The notes under the pieces: model-generated
What the model was told of the DNA's origin: nothing
What the model saw: the letters and a program-made list of their open reading frames with translations, nothing else
Database searches by the model: none
Translations under genes and position numbers: made by a program
Shown: piece by piece, positions 35,091-42,683 of the stretch
Position numbering within the stretch: position 1 is the first letter of the stretch
Layout: each line of letters starts with the position of its first letter
Assembly: GCA_017962565.1 (NCBI GenBank)
Contig: JAGCVC010000018.1
Location: 119,730-183,729 of the forward strand
Source: Alphaproteobacteria bacterium
GTDB lineage: Bacteria; Pseudomonadota; Alphaproteobacteria; CAAHEQ01; UBA3637
Direction of reading: 5' to 3'
Length of the DNA stretch: 64,000 nt

Positions 35091-35684
35091 ATGACAACAC
35101 AATTAGGAACAAGATATCCAACTTTGGCTTTTCATACAGGTGGAGCAGGGCAGGCTGATGACGGTATTCCGCCACAACCGTTTGAAACATTCTGTTATGA
35201 TTCGGCTTTAAAACAAGCAAAAATTCAAGACTTTAACGTGGTTCCGTACACTTCCGTATTGCCACCGGAATTATTTAACAACATTGTACCGGTTGAACAA
35301 GTTGAAAAGCACTTCAAACACGGCGCTGTTTTGGAAGTGATTATGGCCGGAAACGGTGCACGTATCGAAGAACATAAAGCCATTGCAACAGGCGTTGGCA
35401 TTGTTTGGGGCAAAGACAAAAAAGGTAAATTTATCGGCGGTTGGGCTGCTGAGTATGTCGAATATTTTGATACTTATATTGATGACAGTATCGCCAAAGC
35501 ACATGCTGAAATGTGGCTGACAAAGTCACTCAATCATGAATTAGAATTGCGTGATGTGGAAAAACACAGTGATTTCCAAATTTTCCACAACTACATAAAC
35601 ATTACACAAAATTTTGCTTATTGTTTGACGGCTTTGGGCTTTTTAAATTTCGAATATGCACCTCTTGTTGAAGTGAAAAAATAG
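35091..35684 (+). CDS. aaxB: Pyruvoyl-dependent arginine decarboxylase, AaxB-like
   Basis: The product is 197 residues; the ATG at 35091 follows AAAAGGAG, and an in-frame upstream extension lacks a good site. The sequence follows chlamydial AaxB closely as I know it: [27 protein letters not shown], and [15 protein letters not shown] with the self-cleavage site T54-S55, where the serine becomes the pyruvoyl cofactor. [16 protein letters not shown] and [17 protein letters not shown] also fit. It decarboxylates arginine to agmatine in the cytoplasm. The next gene is the matching antiporter. The pair probably gives acid resistance or removes host arginine; this use is inference. Confidence 0.9.
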   Translation: MTTQLGTRYPTLAFHTGGAGQADDGIPPQPFETFCYDSALKQAKIQDFNVVPYTSVLPPELFNNIVPVEQVEKHFKHGAVLEVIMAGNGARIEEHKAIATGVGIVWGKDKKGKFIGGWAAEYVEYFDTYIDDSIAKAHAEMWLTKSLNHELELRDVEKHSDFQIFHNYINITQNFAYCLTALGFLNFEYAPLVEVKK

Positions 35685-35746
35685 GTTGGGAGGAGAAACG
35701 GGATATGGTTTTTGCCGTATCACTGTTTTTTTGAAAGGATAGTAAA

Positions 35747-37219
35747 ATGGCACAAAAAAATATGCAAAATTCATCAGTTGGTGCAGCCGGTAAAATGGGC
35801 GCAATTGGGTTGGCTGCTATTGTCATCAGTTCAATGATTGGTGGTGGTATTTTCAGTTTGCCGCAAAATATGGCGCAGTCTGCTTCTGTCGGAGCAGTTT
35901 TGTTGGCGTGGGTTATTACCGGAATTGGTATGTATTTTATTGCTAATTCATTTCGAATTTTATCAATGGCAAAACCGGATTTGACAACCGGTATTTATAT
36001 GTATGCCAAAAGCGGATTTGGACCTTATATGGGATTTAATATCGGGTGGAGTTACTGGCTTTGTCAGATTTTCGGTAATGTCGGATATGCAGTTATTACA
36101 ATGGATGCATTAAATTACTTTTTCCCCGGAACATTTACAGGTGGTAATAATATTCCTTCTATTATTGGAGGATCGATTTTAATTTGGGGATTTAATTTCC
36201 TTGTTTTACGTGGTATGAAGCAAGCATCAGTAATTAACTTAATTGCGACAATTGCCAAGATTGTACCATTGATTTTATTCATCATTATTTTGATGTTTGT
36301 TTTCAATATTGATAAGTTTGACTTTGATTTTTGGGGAAAAGCTATTGCCGGTAAAGTAAAAGGTTTGGGTTCAGTAGAAGCACAATTAAAAAGCACAATG
36401 CTTGTCACTTTATGGTCTTTTATCGGTATTGAAGGTGCGGTTGTTTTATCCAATCGGGCACGTAGCCAATCCGATGTCGGTAAGGCAACCTTAATGGGCT
36501 TTATCGGCTGTTTGACAATTTATGTGCTTTTATCCGTATTGCCATTTGGTTTTATGTCGCAAGCTGAGTTGTCAGGTGTTGCTAATCCGTCAACAGCCGG
36601 TGTTTTACAAAAAGTTGTCGGTCCTTGGGGTGCTTGGATAATGAATATTGGTTTGATTATCGCTGTATTGGCTAGTTGGCTAGCATGGACAATGATTACT
36701 GCCCAAATGCCACAGTCTATGGCACAGGACGGAACGTTTCCAACAGTATTCAAAAAAGAAAATGAAGCCGGTTCACCATGCGTTTCATTATGGGTGACCA
36801 GTGCCGTTATGCAAATCGGTATGTTGGTCGTTTATTTTTCAAACAACGCATGGAATACGATGCTTTCTATTACGGGTGTAATGGTTTTGCCGGCTTATTT
36901 AACAAGTACTGCGTATTTGTGGAAAATATGCGAAGACGGAGAATACCCTAAGATTACGACTGGCCGAGCAGCTGCTTTGTTTACAAGTATTATCGGAACA
37001 ATTTATGCTTTATGGCTAATTTACGCAGCAGGATTAAGTTATTTATTGATGGCAGCGATATTTATTGCATTGGGTATTCCGGTTTATATTTGGGCTCGTA
37101 AAGAAAATGATGAGGGGCAATCATGTTTTTCTTGTCATGAAAGACGAATTGCCGGCGCTTTGATTTTAATCGCTCTATTTGCTATTTATGCTATGGTTCG
37201 GGGAATTATTAAAGTTTAA
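35747..37219 (+). CDS. aaxC: Arginine/agmatine antiporter, AaxC-like APC permease
   Basis: The product is 490 residues with a GAAAGG site and 12 predicted membrane helices. The first helix carries the APC motif IVISSMIGGGIFSLPQNM, and SFIGIEGAVVLSNRARSQSDVGKAT matches the arginine/ornithine antiporter group. Following aaxB by 62 bp, it should import arginine in exchange for agmatine and so consume protons through the cycle. The chlamydial locus has an additional porin gene (aaxA), which is not seen here. A terminator follows. Confidence 0.87.
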   Translation: MAQKNMQNSSVGAAGKMGAIGLAAIVISSMIGGGIFSLPQNMAQSASVGAVLLAWVITGIGMYFIANSFRILSMAKPDLTTGIYMYAKSGFGPYMGFNIGWSYWLCQIFGNVGYAVITMDALNYFFPGTFTGGNNIPSIIGGSILIWGFNFLVLRGMKQASVINLIATIAKIVPLILFIIILMFVFNIDKFDFDFWGKAIAGKVKGLGSVEAQLKSTMLVTLWSFIGIEGAVVLSNRARSQSDVGKATLMGFIGCLTIYVLLSVLPFGFMSQAELSGVANPSTAGVLQKVVGPWGAWIMNIGLIIAVLASWLAWTMITAQMPQSMAQDGTFPTVFKKENEAGSPCVSLWVTSAVMQIGMLVVYFSNNAWNTMLSITGVMVLPAYLTSTAYLWKICEDGEYPKITTGRAAALFTSIIGTIYALWLIYAAGLSYLLMAAIFIALGIPVYIWARKENDEGQSCFSCHERRIAGALILIALFAIYAMVRGIIKV

Positions 37220-37238
37220 TCTTAACAAATAAAAAGAA

Positions 37239-37268
37239 AAGAGTGGTTTTACAGCCACTCTTTTTTAT
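37239..37268 (+). terminator. Terminator after the arginine antiporter
   Basis: AGAGTGG/CCACTCT stem with a 7-base loop and a T-run. Confidence 0.82.
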
Positions 37269-37305
37269 TTTAATATCCTCAAACTTGACAAAAAAATAAA
37301 AAAAC

Positions 37306-37333
37306 TTGACAATAAAGGGGGGGGGTATTATTG
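37306..37333 (+). promoter_or_regulatory. Promoter with nine-G tract upstream of ankyrin gene
   Basis: TTGACA at 37306-37311 is followed by a run of nine G (37317-37325) and then TATTAT (37326-37331). As written the spacer is 14 bp, well below the 17 bp of almost every other promoter here. A second TTGACA lies at 37285-37290. Slippage of the G-run would alter the spacer and thus promoter strength. Confidence 0.55.
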
Positions 37334-37387
37334 TAAACAATAAATATAATTTATGAAAGAGTAATTGTTGAGTAGAAAGAGAAAAAT

Positions 37388-38071
37388 ATGAGTAGTTTTG
37401 ACTGGGTAAATGATCCGGACGAAGAAATTGAAAAGAAGATTAAAAATGGTAATTTTAATCACGATATGTTAATGAGTGCATGCTATTATGCCCGTACAAA
37501 CGTCATAAAATTTATGAAAAAGGAAAATTATATTGATCGGGAAGTAGTCAATCAACCGGAGACATTATCAGGTTATTGTCCTTTGTATAATGCTGTCTTG
37601 AGTGGTTCAGCCGAAATGGTTGAAATGTTAGTTGAATTAGGCGCAGATGTAAATAAGTTGGGCGAACGCCAACATGTGATAGCATTGCATTTAGCTGCTT
37701 CTTTGGGGAATACAGAAATAGTTAAAACTTTGGTTGCGCATGGAGCAAAGGTGGATGCCGAGCTTGATGGGGGAATAACGCCATTGCATCTTGCCGCATA
37801 TGGAGGAAAAATTGAAACCATTGAAGCATTGATTGAACTTGGTGCAAATGTGAATGCTCAGGATAAAAACGGTGAAACGGTTTTGCACTTGGCAAAACGA
37901 GGTGGCTTTCCAGAGGTAGTCAAAGTATTGATTAAAAATGGTGCTGGTAAAAAAAAGAGTAAGGCAAAAGCACCGGCAAATAAGAAAAAACTTTCACATA
38001 ATAAAAAATTTGAAGAATACTATTTAAACTTTTTGTCTGTAATAAAGATGAAAGCAAGAAGTATTCTGTAA
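37388..38071 (+). CDS. Ankyrin-repeat protein
   Basis: The product is 227 residues. After an acidic N-terminus, four to five ankyrin repeats cover about residues 55-195 (LYNAVLSGSAEMVEMLVELGADVNKLG, ITPLHLAAYGGKIETIEALIELGANVNAQDKNGETVLHLA). The tail is strongly basic (KKKSKAKAPANKKKL). No signal peptide. Expression may be phase-variable through the G-tract in its promoter. It ends at a terminator next to the phage-like region and is not part of it by strand or promoter. A role as a secreted effector is possible but unproven. Confidence 0.83.
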   Translation: MSSFDWVNDPDEEIEKKIKNGNFNHDMLMSACYYARTNVIKFMKKENYIDREVVNQPETLSGYCPLYNAVLSGSAEMVEMLVELGADVNKLGERQHVIALHLAASLGNTEIVKTLVAHGAKVDAELDGGITPLHLAAYGGKIETIEALIELGANVNAQDKNGETVLHLAKRGGFPEVVKVLIKNGAGKKKSKAKAPANKKKLSHNKKFEEYYLNFLSVIKMKARSIL

Positions 38072-38098
38072 TATAAAAAAGACAGATTAAATTAAACA

Positions 38099-38130
38099 GC
38101 CCTTTGACTTTTTCAAAGGGCGTTTTTTTT
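38099..38130. terminator. Bidirectional terminator at the left edge of the phage-like region
   Basis: GCCCTTTGA/TCAAAGGGC stem followed by a T-run on the plus strand and by another T-run in the opposite direction. It separates the ankyrin gene from the repressor gene. Confidence 0.88.
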
Positions 38131-38140
38131 ATGTGGTGTG

Positions 38141-38773
38141 TTATTGGCTAACCCACAAAACACGGCTGATCCATAAAATCTCATCCATTCTGAAGTGGCA
38201 ATCCGGATATTCGGGATTCAGTGATTTCAAATCCAACTGCATGGCGGTTTTACGCATTAACTCTTTGACCATCACTTCCCCGCTTTTTGTCTTAACAACA
38301 ACTCTGTCGCCATGGCGAATTTCAGATTCCGGTGAAATAATTAACCTGTCACCTTCGCGGTAAACCGGTTCCATGCTGTGTCCGGAAACTTCCAAAGCGT
38401 AAACATTCTTATCTAATTTTGTTGGAAATTCAATTCCGTCCCAACCATCGCTGTTTGTCGGAAAACCAGCATCATCAAAGTACCCGTCACGACCGGCTTC
38501 TGCAAAACCGAGCAATGGAATTGTCATTGCAGTATTTATTTCCTGACCGGCTAATGCCATAAATTCCAAAAAGGTAGTTGAAGTTGCTTCCAGCACTTTA
38601 TTCAAACTCTCCATGGATAACCATCTTTTACGTCCATCAGATCCGATTCGTTTGCTTTTATTAAAAGAGGTCGGATCCAATCCCGCCTTTTGCGCCAATG
38701 CAGAAGGGGATAACCCTTTCTTTTCCGCTAAGTTGTCGATACCTTTCCAAATTTCAAAATAAGATAAATTCAT
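38141..38773 (-). CDS. CI/LexA-like repressor (HTH plus S24 peptidase)
   Basis: The product is 210 residues with an AAAGGA site. Residues 1-70 form an HTH domain (LSPSALAQKAGLDPTSFNKSKR). Residues 85-205 form an S24 domain with the catalytic Ser in ALEVSGHSMEPVYREGDRLIIS and the Lys in DRVVVKTKSGEVMVKEL. This architecture (COG2932 type) is found both in phage repressors and in a conserved alphaproteobacterial regulator. RecA-triggered self-cleavage is the known mode of the family. Its promoter and the divergent phage promoter carry TAGGA half-sites and a full palindrome, so it most likely represses the neighbouring phage-like genes and itself. Confidence 0.85.
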   Translation of the reverse strand: MNLSYFEIWKGIDNLAEKKGLSPSALAQKAGLDPTSFNKSKRIGSDGRKRWLSMESLNKVLEATSTTFLEFMALAGQEINTAMTIPLLGFAEAGRDGYFDDAGFPTNSDGWDGIEFPTKLDKNVYALEVSGHSMEPVYREGDRLIISPESEIRHGDRVVVKTKSGEVMVKELMRKTAMQLDLKSLNPEYPDCHFRMDEILWISRVLWVSQ

Positions 38774-38816
38774 GGGTATTTATTCCTTTCCGAATGCCAA
38801 AATTTCTACTGTTACG

Positions 38817-38845
38817 AGTATATAATAGGAAAAAATAAAAGTAAA
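38817..38845 (-). promoter_or_regulatory. Repressor promoter with TAGGA half-sites
   Basis: On the minus strand: TTTACT (38845-38840), 17-bp spacer, TATACT (38822-38817). TAGGA half-sites sit at 38826-38830 (inside the spacer) and 38846-38850 (abutting the -35 element), fitting autorepression. Confidence 0.65.
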
Positions 38846-38867
38846 TAGGAAATTTTATATTTTTTTG

Positions 38868-38896
38868 TTGACAATGTAGGAAAATAATCCTAATCA
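38868..38896 (+). promoter_or_regulatory. Early rightward promoter with full operator
   Basis: TTGACA (38868-38873), 17-bp spacer, TAATCA (38891-38896). The palindrome TAGGA-AAATAA-TCCTA (38877-38892) fills the spacer. This is divergent from the repressor promoter, like a phage immunity region. Confidence 0.65.
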
Positions 38897-38979
38897 ATAA
38901 AAAGTAACGAGAGAATCGTGTATTTAAAAATAAGTTCTCGTTTTAGTTGTATAAAAATAAACAATTTTTTTAGGGGAAA

Positions 38980-39378
38980 ATGAAGATGTTTAAAGAAAAT
39001 AATATGGTTAAAATTGATACGTCTCCGGTACACCTTTTTGAAAATGCAGAGGAGGCATGGATGTGGTTTTGTTTTTGCGAGTCGCTTCCAAAATCATTTA
39101 AACGTAGCGGGAAAACAGCGACTTGGCCGTGTGAAACTTCTGATATTGCAATAGTCGTTAAACGGTTACTGCAACAAAAAATCTTAACACAAGAGCATCT
39201 GAAGATACTCAGTCTTTACGGGTTGAAACAAATTCCGCCTTATGAAAAAGACGGTGATCCAAAACAGCATTGTCAACTTTGGAGACAGGCTCTGCAAAGA
39301 ATTTTAAAACCTTTAAAGATGAAGGGAATTGTTGATTCGGCGGGAACAGTTTTTAAATTTTGCGGAGATGTAAAATGA
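38980..39378 (+). CDS. Phage-region protein, candidate late regulator
   Basis: The product is 132 residues with a GGGG site. It is soluble and helical, with signatures (AWMWFCFCESLP, WPCETSDIAIVVKRLLQQKILTQEHLKILSLYGL, LWRQALQRILKPLKMKGIV) that I recall from uncharacterised alphaproteobacterial proteins. It is the first gene from the repressed early promoter and lies just before a promoter that is followed by tandem terminators. That is the place of the antiterminator Q in lambda, so a role in late-gene activation is plausible, but no sequence similarity to Q is claimed. Confidence 0.7.
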   Translation: MKMFKENNMVKIDTSPVHLFENAEEAWMWFCFCESLPKSFKRSGKTATWPCETSDIAIVVKRLLQQKILTQEHLKILSLYGLKQIPPYEKDGDPKQHCQLWRQALQRILKPLKMKGIVDSAGTVFKFCGDVK

Positions 39379-39782
39379 TAGGACAACATTTAAACGGATA
39401 TCGGTATGAAAAAGCGGTTGTCGGTTTTGGCGGAGAACCGACATTATGGTGGATGCATTTTTTGAAAAAGGGCTTTTATCATTGTCTTGTCGCCTTGGGA
39501 CGAGAAAATGAATGGTTGATCATTGATCCTTTATTGCATTTTACGGATGCGATTATGATAAAAAATGTGAACATAAAACTCTTTTTTAAAAATCATGGTT
39601 ACAGATTCGTTGAAGTGCCTGTAAATGAACCTGCTTACAAACGATTACGTGTAATGCCATACACTTGTGTTGAAACTGTAAAACGTTTTATAGGCGTTGA
39701 AAAATCCTTTATTTTCACGCCTTACAGCCTGTTTTGTTATTTAAATAAAAAAATAGGAAAAAAATCCTTGACATTGGGTTGA
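39375..39782 (+). CDS. Phage-region hypothetical protein with Cys/His/Asp pattern
   Basis: The product is 135 residues. The ATG at 39375 overlaps the previous stop (ATGA) and has a GGAG site. The motifs LKKGFYHCLVALGRENEWLIIDPL and MPYTCVETVKRFIGVEKSFIFTPYSLFCYL resemble a family I recall in alphaproteobacterial phages and prophages. Conserved His-Cys, an Asp-Pro and a later Cys could form a cysteine-hydrolase-like site, but this is not certain. The late promoter (39768-39796) starts inside the last codons of this gene. Confidence 0.68.
   Translation: MIGQHLNGYRYEKAVVGFGGEPTLWWMHFLKKGFYHCLVALGRENEWLIIDPLLHFTDAIMIKNVNIKLFFKNHGYRFVEVPVNEPAYKRLRVMPYTCVETVKRFIGVEKSFIFTPYSLFCYLNKKIGKKSLTLG
39754..39769. 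promoter_or_regulatory. TAGGA-N6-TCCTT operator at the late promoter
   Basis: TAGGA-AAAAAA-TCCTT overlaps the first bases of the -35 element of the structural-gene promoter. It matches the early-promoter operator in 13-14 of 16 bases, so the same repressor probably holds both promoters. Confidence 0.6.
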
Positions 39783-39796
39783 AAGTGTGATATACT
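39768..39796 (+). promoter_or_regulatory. Late promoter of the phage structural operon
   Basis: TTGACA (39768-39773), 17-bp spacer, TATACT (39791-39796) with an extended TG one base before the -10 element. It precedes a short leader with two tandem terminators and then the structural genes. Confidence 0.75.
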
Positions 39797-39826
39797 GTTT
39801 TGCAGTTGGTTGGGAAAAGTGTATCT

Positions 39827-39858
39827 AAAAGCCTCCTTTTAAAAAGGGGGCTTTTTTT
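39827..39858 (+). terminator. Leader terminator 1
   Basis: AAAAGCCTCCTTTT/AAAAAGGGGGCTTTT-type stem with a seven-T run, about 25 bases into the transcript from the late promoter. Confidence 0.8.
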
Positions 39859-39867
39859 GTTCTTTTG

Positions 39868-39899
39868 AAAGGGTTGTCTTTTATAGACAGCCCTTTTTT
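39868..39899 (+). terminator. Leader terminator 2
   Basis: AAGGGTTGTC/GACAGCCCTT stem with loop TTTTATA and a six-T run, immediately after the first terminator. Two in tandem before the structural genes would stop nearly all transcription unless read-through is induced. Confidence 0.8.
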
Positions 39900-39937
39900 C
39901 TTAACTAGCTTTGGTTCTTTTTTATAAGGAGAAGTTT

Positions 39938-40129
39938 ATGAAAAAAGTAAAAGAAGTTATCGGTTTGCAACCGGTTACGCAAGAAGTAACGGCCCCATCT
40001 TCATTAGAAGAAAGGGATGGCTCTTACTTGGCACGTCAGGCCGGTTTACAAACGGTTCAAACGTCTATGCGGGGAATTTTAAGAAAAAACGAAAATACAC
40101 CGCAACGAAAAAGATTATTGGGAGAATAA
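39938..40129 (+). CDS. Small phage-region protein
   Basis: The product is 63 residues; the ATG at 39938 follows AAGGAGA. It is hydrophilic with a basic C-terminus (RGILRKNENTPQRKRLLGE). It lies 1 base before the portal gene and is the first gene of the structural operon after the leader terminators. Function unknown. Confidence 0.65.
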   Translation: MKKVKEVIGLQPVTQEVTAPSSLEERDGSYLARQAGLQTVQTSMRGILRKNENTPQRKRLLGE

Positions 40130-40130
40130 A

Positions 40131-41606
40131 ATGCCGACAGTTTCTAATTTATATCAGCGATTTTTGAAAATGAAATCGCATCGTCAAGCATTGGAAAATA
40201 CTTGGCGAGAATGTTATGAGTTTGCATTGCCTCAACGTGAAGGATTGCTCTCCGGTATATCCAGTCAGGTTGACCGATTGTTTGATGGTACGGCACCCGA
40301 TTGTGTGGATCAATTGGCTGCATCTATTTTTTCGGAATTAACTCCGCCTTGGTGCAAATGGTTTGATTTAAGGGCCGGAATTGAAGTGGATGAAAACGAC
40401 AAAGAAACAATTCAAAGTTTGCAAAAAATTTCGGATATTTTGAAAAACCATTTAAATCAATCAACCTTTAGCGTTGAAATGCATCAATGTTTTTTGGATT
40501 TGGTTACTGTCGGAACGGCTTGTCTGTTGTTTGAAGAATCCAGATTAGGCGAAAAAACGGCTTTTCATTTTACGGCAATTCCTCTGTCTGAAATTTATGT
40601 AGACGAAGGTTATTCGGGCAGATTGGATACAACTTACAGATATTGTCAATTACCGTTATCGACTTTGATGCAACGTTTTGAACGGGCAAAGGTTGATGAA
40701 AAAATGCTTGAAAACGAAAATCCGGCGGATATTCAAATTCCGATTATCGAGTGTGTTATTCCGCGTCAAGAAGGCGGTTATGATTATGTCGCTTTTGTCG
40801 AAAAAGACAATAATCATTTGTTCAGTCCGGCAGATCAGTTCTTATTGAAAGAGGGCTTTTTTGAAACATCTCCGTTTATTACGTTCAGATGGCTGAAAGC
40901 TCCCGGTGAAATTTACGGACGTTCTCCGGTTATGAAGGCATTACCTGATATTAAAACAACAAATAAAGTTGTTGAATTGATTTTGAAAAATGCCAGCATC
41001 GCTGTGACGGGAATTTGGCAAGCGGAAGACGACGGCGTTTTAAATCCCGCAAATATTCGATTAGTCCCCGGAACGATTATTCCAAAAGCTGTCGGTTCAA
41101 AAGGATTGACACCTCTGCAACCTGCCGGTGATTTTGATGTATCGCAATTGATATTGGAAGATTTGCGTGCACGTATTCGGCATGCTTTATTGACCGATAA
41201 ATTGGGACAAGTTCAAAATACTCAAATGACAGCAACGGAAGTTTTAGAACGTTCTGCCGAAATGGTACGTATTTTGGGTGCAACCTACGGACGGTTACAA
41301 TCAGAATTGCTGACGCCATTGATTGAACGGGCTTTAAACATTTTGCGCAGACGTGGTGAAATTCCTGATTTGTACTTGGATGGTCGAGTGGTTTCAATCA
41401 CGTATCAATCACCGATTGCTTCATTACAAACACAGCAAGAAGCATCAAATGCTTTAACATTTATGCGGTCTTTGATTGATATGAAAGTAGACGCCTTGCA
41501 AATGGTCGATGTCTTGGGTTTTACCAAATGGTTAGCAGCACGTTTGAATGTACCATTGTCGTTGATTAAAGAAACGATTTCAAAACCTCAGGAGGTTATT
41601 TCATGA
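40131..41606 (+). CDS. Portal (head-to-tail connector), T7/podovirus type
   Basis: The product is 491 residues. It matches the podoviral head-tail connector family (T7 gp8 type): N-terminal RFLKMKSHRQALENTWRECYEFALPQREG, LFDGTAPDCVDQLAASIFSELTPPW, GRSPVMKALPDIKTTNKVVELILKNA and MTATEVLERSAEMVRILGATYGRL. It would form the dodecameric ring through which DNA enters the capsid. T7 gp8 is slightly longer (about 536). The gene overlaps the next by 4 bases. Codon use and base composition look like the host's. Confidence 0.9.
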   Translation: MPTVSNLYQRFLKMKSHRQALENTWRECYEFALPQREGLLSGISSQVDRLFDGTAPDCVDQLAASIFSELTPPWCKWFDLRAGIEVDENDKETIQSLQKISDILKNHLNQSTFSVEMHQCFLDLVTVGTACLLFEESRLGEKTAFHFTAIPLSEIYVDEGYSGRLDTTYRYCQLPLSTLMQRFERAKVDEKMLENENPADIQIPIIECVIPRQEGGYDYVAFVEKDNNHLFSPADQFLLKEGFFETSPFITFRWLKAPGEIYGRSPVMKALPDIKTTNKVVELILKNASIAVTGIWQAEDDGVLNPANIRLVPGTIIPKAVGSKGLTPLQPAGDFDVSQLILEDLRARIRHALLTDKLGQVQNTQMTATEVLERSAEMVRILGATYGRLQSELLTPLIERALNILRRRGEIPDLYLDGRVVSITYQSPIASLQTQQEASNALTFMRSLIDMKVDALQMVDVLGFTKWLAARLNVPLSLIKETISKPQEVIS

Positions 41607-41851
41607 AGTTCGGTTGGTCTTTTTTGGAAAATTCACAGCCGACCCCCGCGCCTGATGAATTGGCAAAGTCGTTTGTGAGATGTTTTTCTTCTTCCGACGG
41701 TAAACAGGTTTTGAATTATTTGTGTGATCAAATAAAAAATCGTTTTTTACCGGCAACGGCAAGCACAAACGAACTGTGGTTTTTAGAGGGAAAACGTGCT
41801 CTGTTGGCACAAATCGAACATTTAATTAATAAAGGAAAAAAAGGAGAATAA
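41603..41851 (+). CDS. Bbp19-like phage protein
   Basis: The product is 82 residues. The central pattern ELAKSFVRCFSSSDGKQVLNYLCDQI and the closing EGKRALLAQIEHLI fit the Bbp19-like family of small phage proteins found beside podoviral portal genes. Function unknown. It is coupled to the portal gene by an ATGA overlap and to the next gene by a 1-base gap. Confidence 0.72.
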   Translation: MKFGWSFLENSQPTPAPDELAKSFVRCFSSSDGKQVLNYLCDQIKNRFLPATASTNELWFLEGKRALLAQIEHLINKGKKGE

Positions 41852-41852
41852 A

Positions 41853-42563
41853 ATGGCAGAAAATTTAATGCAAAATCAAAACAATAATAATGAAATCCCA
41901 GCTAAATTTTTGGATGCAAAAGGCAAATTAAATGCAGATGCTTTATTGCAATCTTACTTAGAGTTGGAAAAGAAATTGGGTTCAATGGTTCATATTCCAT
42001 CAGCAGATGCTTCGGAAGATGAAAAGAAAGTTTTTTATCAAAAAATCGGCGTTCCGGCTAATGCAGATGATTATAAATTGGAAATTAAAAACGAATTATT
42101 GGCATCTGATCCGGAAGTCAATCAACGTTTGTGCAATTTGGGTTTTACCAATGCGCAAGTACAGGCAGTATATGATTTGGCTGCGGAAAAAGTTTTGCCG
42201 GTAATCGAGGAATTGGCACAAGATTATGAGGCTTCTCGTCAAAGAGTTCTTTTGGAAAATCATTTTGGTGGAAAAGAACGTTTTGAAGAAGTTGCTCGTC
42301 AAATTACTCTTTGGGCAAAACAAAATGTTTTACAGGAAGTCTTTGATGCCTTGTCGACAACTTATGAAGGTGTTTTGACTTTGTATAAAATGATGGAAAA
42401 CGGTGAGCCGGCAATTTTGCCGAAAGGCGCACCAGTCAATGAAATTTTGGATGAAGAAGGTCTAAAAAAATTAATGATGTCGCCGAAATATTGGCGTGAC
42501 CAAGATCCGGCAACTTTGAAAAAAGTTTCTGACGGATTTAATCGTCTTTATCCGAATAAGTAA
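41853..42563 (+). CDS. Scaffolding/capsid assembly protein
   Basis: The product is 236 residues with a GGAG site. The N-terminal half carries KFLDAKGKLNADALLQSYLELEKKLG and GVPANADDYKL, typical of podoviral scaffolding proteins (T7 gp9 type). The middle is helical with AARQI/FGGKERFEEVA motifs, and the C-terminus has the pattern MSPKYWRDQDPATLKKVSDGFNRLYPNK, which is common in this family. It would guide capsid assembly and then leave. It lies just before the capsid gene, the usual order. Confidence 0.83.
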   Translation: MAENLMQNQNNNNEIPAKFLDAKGKLNADALLQSYLELEKKLGSMVHIPSADASEDEKKVFYQKIGVPANADDYKLEIKNELLASDPEVNQRLCNLGFTNAQVQAVYDLAAEKVLPVIEELAQDYEASRQRVLLENHFGGKERFEEVARQITLWAKQNVLQEVFDALSTTYEGVLTLYKMMENGEPAILPKGAPVNEILDEEGLKKLMMSPKYWRDQDPATLKKVSDGFNRLYPNK

Positions 42564-42683
42564 TAAAAGATAATCGCCTTTGCGACCTTTTATTTGTTTT
42601 TATAAACGGGCGGTTTTGTCCACAACCTGTTGTAAAAAGCGTAATTTTTGTATTTAACAACAACTAAAAAAGGAAATAAAAAT

